A stretch of 64,000 bases of DNA. Origin: Actinernus sp. WN-2022. Lineage: Eukaryota > Cnidaria > Anthozoa > Actiniaria > Actinernidae. A model generated the notes under the pieces. The model had not been told where the DNA came from. It searched no databases and saw only the letters and a list, made by a program, of their open reading frames with translations. The position numbers were made by a program, and so were the translations under genes. The stretch's first letter is position 1; each line of letters begins with the position of its first letter. The DNA is taken from positions 124,001 to 188,000 of the forward strand of contig JAOWCC010000056.1 in assembly GCA_030867875.1 (NCBI GenBank), read 5' to 3'. Of this stretch, positions 59,118-64,000 are shown one piece after another.

Positions 59118-59920
59118 CACAGGCAGCCCAATCTCAAGATTTGTGTATTTATACGCTTACAAATATTGCTTGAATAGTTCATATTATAAATCCTTCCAAA
59201 ACATGTATGTTAGACAAATAAATACACGACTTCATCCTACAATGTTTCAGTTGTGGTTATTCATACCTCTGAGCTCTTCTAGGGTCGTTTCCGCTGTTTT
59301 TTTCGAACCTCTTTCCCTCACCTTCTAATAAAGGGAAAAGGCTGGAAACAACCGACAAATATACGATGCATAACCTGTAATCTTTGCCACGAAAATCACA
59401 CTTCGCTCACTCCAAATAACTCCAAACTACGGTAGATACGGTAAGATCCAGCGATACCACATTCTGGAGAAATCGAACATTTTGTCGCCCATTTCCAAGT
59501 TCTTCCGGTTAGGAGTCAACCTCGGTCTGACGAAGGACTTGGAAATGGGCGAAAAATTGTTTGATTTCTCCAGACTGTGGTATCGCTGGATCTTAAAATT
59601 GGGATAGAGATGAGTTCAGTTATTTGGAGTGAGCGAAGTGTGATTTTCGTGGCAAAGATTACAGGTAATGCATCGTATATTTGTCGGTTGTTTCCAGCCT
59701 TTCCCTTTATTAGGAGGTGAGGGAAAGAGGTTCGAAAAAAACAGCGGAAACGACCCTAGAAGAGCTCAGAGGTATGAATAACCACAACTGAAACATTGTA
59801 GGATGAAGTCGTGTATTTATTTGTCTAACATACAAGTTTTGAAAGGATTTATAATATGAACTATTCAAGCGATATTTGTAAGCGTATAAATACACAAATC
59901 TTGAGGTTGGGCTGCCTGTG
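59118..59920. mobile_element. 803-bp foldback element with 7-bp target duplication
   Basis: The element is almost wholly palindromic. The left starts CACAGGCAGCCCAA and the right ends TTGGGCTGCCTGTG. The centre is near 59520. GTAGGAC direct repeats are at 59111-59117 and 59921-59927. The related downstream copy near 60283-60300 reads AATGTAGTACATAACATTTA and looks like the empty site. No coding; the family is unknown. Confidence 0.85.
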
Positions 59921-61397
59921 GTAGGACATAATTTATTAGGGCTCGTTTTGTGCTTTACAAGGCATTTGTGACATTAATGATTCTTCTGTTTATTTTTTCT
60001 CCTATGAATTCTCGTCTCCACCGCGGGAAAATTGGACAATTTTGAAGGAACTATTATCCAAGAACCTTCAGCGTTGAAACACAACGGAAGAGCACTGAGT
60101 TTGAGCTAAATATTATTTCAAGTCTCCTTGGAAGGTGGCGTACTCTATTCTGCTAAGAGGTAAATTAGAGGATACCTTTGAAACTCTACGTGAAGGTATG
60201 TATTCGTACTGTTGTATAGTCGCAAAAGATTTGAGTCAACGAGGCAGTACAAAAAGTTTGAGAATTTCAAAATTCAGTCCTACAATGTAGTACATAACAT
60301 TTAGTGCTCCTTATGTGTTTACAAGCCTTCTGACATGATTCTTCTTTGTCTATTTTTTCTCCTATGAATTCTCGTCTCCTCTGCGGGAGAACCGGATATT
60401 TTTGGAGGAACTGTTATCTCGGGATCCTTGCCGGCCATGGTCAGCCGCCCATGCAGTCACACGTGCATGTGCACGTGCAGATCGAGCCTCTCGACACCAA
60501 CGGGTCGTGAGTCCCTCTACAAACGCCAACCAGATTGTTATACCAAGAGAAACCTTTAGCTTAATGAGTTCAGTTGTTATATACGATCAGACTTTCATTA
60601 TTTTTAAGATTCTTCAATTTTTGTTTAGGTGACATTGATTTTGAATTATTGCCTGCTGTTTTCTATAAACTATAGGCGAAGTTGCTTGAGAGTTAATGAT
60701 CTGGAAGTGTTTAATGTGAAGGATTTCTTTCTATAATTATAAACATTGATAGTTTGAGGTAATTGCGGATATCAGGTGCTTTTGTATAGCTTAAGTATAG
60801 AGCTCGCTCTTATTCAGTTATTTTTTAACTACAGTAATTAGGAGTTATTGATTCACCCCGATTTCACTGGGAATGCAATTCATGAATTATTACGTAACAG
60901 ATTTAGAGTGAATTTTCAGCTAACGGCTCTTTGTAATATGATTTTTGTAGCTGACAGAAGGCCGTAAATTATTACTACTCTTAGTCATTCAGTTACCCCG
61001 TATTATGTTATTCAAGTTCAAGTATGAAGTGGTTCATTTTGGCTACTTTATCGATTCTTTAACGAAATGCTAAGAGAAGGATTGTTTTTTCTCTTACTAG
61101 TAATTTGGATCAGTTGAAATTTATTATCACGTACCATTGCTCGGGTATTAATCCAAATCGTTGGAAGTGTCTGTCTCACAAAATCAAGGTTTTTCTGGGA
61201 TATATTGCGATATATTAATATATCGTGTTTAAATATATCGTTCAGACTTTTGTTATTAGTAGAGTAGATCTTTGCATTTCCGCGGTATTATGTACATTAA
61301 TAGATGATAGTAATTTTGCTTGTAAAATTTATCTTTATATATATATAGCTAAGTCTGCTTACTGAAATTCGTTTGTAAAGTCTGATTTAAAATCGGG

Positions 61398-61830
61398 CTG
61401 GAAGTGTAATGATAAAGTTTAATTAGTTGTAACTATCCTATCGAAGCATTATTTTACTTTATTAGTTATGTTACGCAGGACCCCATTGTAAACTCCTCGA
61501 AGATATGTGCACCCTGTCTAAACATAGCAGTTGTTGTTATTAATATTATTGTGAGCCTCTTAGACGGGCGAATGATTTGGTATTACTAAGTATACCATAA
61601 TTGTACGTTGTTTAAGATTGTGAAATTGATCTGTTTTAAGCAGATTTCCCTGGCAGTGACCTTTGATTAAGGGATGTGTTATAGTGTAGCACGATTTCAG
61701 TGCCGTTGTCTTTTTGACACTACTGCATGGATTGCATTAGGTCCAATTTGACCAGATTATTTATCAGAAAAACAATGGATCAGTATTTTCTGATTCTGCA
61801 AAATAGCATTGAAATATGTATATAATGAAA
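61398..61830 (+). repeat. Diverged direct repeat, copy 1
   Basis: It shares GCTGGAAGTGTAATGATAAA at the start and GGATCAGTATTTTCTGATTC near the end with 62366-62665, with indels between. Confidence 0.7.
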
Positions 61831-62365
61831 GCGTTTGCTGGTGTATTAAATGAATACATTTTTAAGGGTTTTAATTTCATCTGATTGACAGTTTTGTCTT
61901 GCACAGCAGCTTTGATCTGTGATGCAAGTTTTACAGGTTATGGTGCCTTTATTTTTTGTTGACCGCAAAAATTCTGTACTGGTATATGAAATGAAGATGT
62001 TAGTGTAAAGAGATTACTGTTGAGAGTTGGACTGTTGTTAATTTACATTTATTCATGTGTTTATAGTCCTGTCATCATTTGCATGAGATTTTCAGTTTAT
62101 ATATTTTCAGTTTATTTGTATTTTATTAACATTTTGTTTTCAGACTCGTTGGATTCCTCGAGACCAGATCAGATTTCATTTGCTGGCTATAGATATCAAT
62201 AAAGGGTTGTTAACCCTAAGCCGTTCAAAATGATTTTAAGTCAGTCCTAGTCCGTTTTGATATAGACATAATGTACTGACATTCAATTCTTACTTGCCAC
62301 GGTTAACTATTCCGATCTTCAACCCGTTTTATTTTTAACACAAATGTTGGAGTGATATGTAACAA

Positions 62366-62665
62366 TTTGGCTGGAAGTGTAATGATAAAAGTTTAACTGT
62401 GAGCCTCTTAGCGGGCGAATGATTAGGTATGCTCTTAGGTATACCATATATTAGAATGTTATTTAAGATTCTGAAATATAATTGATCTGCATGTTTTAAA
62501 CGGATTTCCATGACCTTAGATTAAGGGATGTATACTACTAGTGTAGTGTGATTTCAGTATCGTCTGTTTCACACTGCATCGAGTCACCACATTTTTATCA
62601 GACAAATGGATCAGTATTTTCTGATTCTGCAAAGAAGTATTGATATACGTATTTAATTAGGAATA
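62366..62665 (+). repeat. Diverged direct repeat, copy 2
   Basis: It is the counterpart of 61398-61830, about 1 kb downstream and shorter by internal deletion. Confidence 0.7.
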
Positions 62666-62881
62666 CCTGTACCCTTTGCTGTCGGTCGTGCTTTGTTTAT
62701 CGAGTAGAAACTAAAGTCAGTGTTTTCTGCATGTCTTAAATTTAGTGTAAATTATTGAAGAGGGAACTGCACACGTGTAATATAGCGGTACGATGCATGT
62801 TTTTCTCATGCTACTCTTTTTGTTTTGTTGTCAACGGTCTTCCCACAGGTCGGAGTCTTGAGCCGAGCATGACAGGTTGAA

Positions 62882-63018
62882 CATCTCCTCAAACACCGAG
62901 GCTAGCAGATCACTTCAGTCCTCCTTATCAGATGTGTTTCAAGGCATCGTTCATCTCCTCAAACGCCGAGGCTAGCAGATTACTTCCTCCTTATCAGATG
63001 TGTTTCAAGGCATCGTTC
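62882..63018 (+). repeat. ~70-bp tandem duplication
   Basis: CATCTCCTCAAAC[A/G]CCGAGG through TCAAGGCATCGTTCA occurs twice. The second copy lacks a few bases (CAGT). Confidence 0.85.
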
Positions 63019-63806
63019 ACGATTGTAAGAATACAAGAATGCATGGATTCTTTGGGGAAAAGAGAATAGATCGCGAAGTTCTAATTGTTTTACCCGTGTT
63101 CATTTCTGTTGTTTTCTCGTATTTAAGAGATTAATTTTGTCTTTTTGAAGCTTCATTGCAAGTGACCTGCATGTGCCTAGGTAAGGAAGCCTTGTACGGT
63201 GTATGGTGTCGACGGGCCACAAAGTTGCAGGTCTATCTTCAACTGATATTTCGTTACGTTTCGGTAAAACAAACTGAGGCATCCATGGAATTGCTAGGAA
63301 AACCAGTACATTGAAAGAAACCCCGTGAATAGAATTGTAATTTCTTGGTGGCCAGAATCAGTTCTCTTTTTCATTTAAGAGCAATGTTTCATCTTGTTTC
63401 GTTTGTAGTCTTTATAAGATGGTAATGAATTCAAATCGTTAGGAAGCATATGGTTCATATTTACCTGAGCACATGATTATTTTTGCTCTAAGCAGTACTT
63501 TAGTATTACTTACTTCTGGTGGTGTATTCCAATTTCATGTCAATTCCTTTTCCAGAGACGGGAAGATAGTTAAGAAATTTTAGGCTGTTGCCATTAGATT
63601 ATCAGATGATAAGCTAATGGTATCTAGATCTTTCGGTCGATAGATTATTTATTTACTGTCTCTTTCTATGCTTGCTTCCGTTACGGTTCTCGTCTTTGTA
63701 GTTTTCTCGTTTGCCGTTTGCTGCTGTCCATCCGGCACTGTCACACTCCACTAGTTGTAGTGTTATTATGATTTTGTACGCGTTGGGCGTGTTGCGTAGT
63801 ATAGGA

Positions 63807-64000
63807 ATGAATAGAGCCTTTCCAACGTAACAAAGTGTGTTGGAAAGCGTCTTCATTACGGTACGTAGCTATTTGTTTATCACTTAAGTTCATTAGTTTC
63901 TTTTCTTGTACATATGTTTAATATCCATATTTGAGGTATATAAAGACCAATCAGTTTAGAATTCTCTCGCTTGCTGGACAGCCACAAGTCAGCCAAACTT
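63807..64000 (+). mobile_element. DIRS-like terminal repeat, third copy, runs off the window
   Basis: It matches 58762-58968 from GAATAGAG to GCCAAACTT with a few changes. The TTAA MITE is absent and GTGATA is lost. The continuation lies outside the window. Confidence 0.6.

Larger units (their letters stand above)
58993..63806. other. Gene-poor AT-rich region with local duplications
   Basis: No gene is recognised. 58985-60080 (minus the foldback element) resembles 60165-60425 in direct orientation, for example GAAACTCTAC..GAAGGTA and TTTTTTCTCCTATGAATTCTCG in both. 61398-61830 resembles 62366-62665. A ~70-bp direct repeat lies at 62882-63018. All frames are short. Confidence 0.55.

Overview
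The window looks like a low-gene-density, TE-rich stretch of an animal genome, most likely a cnidarian and probably an anthozoan such as a coral. This rests on three things: introns with GT/AG borders; a secreted modular protein (lectin, EGF and TLDc domains) of a type common in anthozoans; and a TE mix of CR1/L2-like LINEs, Penelope-like, BEL/Pao and DIRS-like elements, and a large TIR transposon with an XPG-like nuclease. There is no bacterial signature. Species cannot be fixed from the sequence alone.

One host gene is well supported. It runs on the + strand from at least 698 to 32711 in eight visible exons whose phases fit together. In order they encode a lectin-like beta unit (698-814 and 21954-22044), a C-type lectin domain (24149-24523), three calcium-binding-type EGF repeats (25062-25184, 27543-27662, 28105-28233) and a split TLDc domain (29145-29397 and 32386-32711). 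The 5' end is missing. The first visible intron is about 21 kb and holds a palindromic TTAA element, a LINE nested inside a TIR element, several MITEs, a 5'-truncated LINE with an open RT frame, and a roughly 6.5-kb Academ-like transposon with ~200-bp terminal inverted repeats. Exon 7 has a 4-bp frame-breaking insertion, and its 3' end is tandemly repeated at 121 bp.

From 32712 to 38022 there is a deleted L2/CR1-like LINE, a tRNA-headed SINE-like sequence, several MITEs, and a 102-bp insertion made only of the 3' end of a Penelope-like element, flanked by a 13-bp target-site duplication.

From 38023 to 58992 a ~10-kb unit occurs twice in direct orientation (A 38023-47885, B 48731-58992). The copies are nearly identical and differ mainly by whole TE insertions: an AATT-flanked 316-bp MITE and a 340-bp LINE tail in B, and a TTAA-flanked 412-bp MITE in A. 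They also differ in a 100-bp tandem repeat (2 versus 3 units). Each copy carries BEL/Pao integrase remains, a broken Penelope-like element, a SINE-like tail, a Harbinger-like MITE and a DIRS-like terminal repeat. An 844-bp spacer between the copies holds a DIRS-like gag remnant. This is either a recent tandem duplication or two haplotypes wrongly placed in tandem.

From 58993 to 64000 I see no gene. The stretch holds an 803-bp foldback element with 7-bp direct repeats, diverged local duplications, and a third copy of the DIRS-like terminal repeat that runs off the window end.
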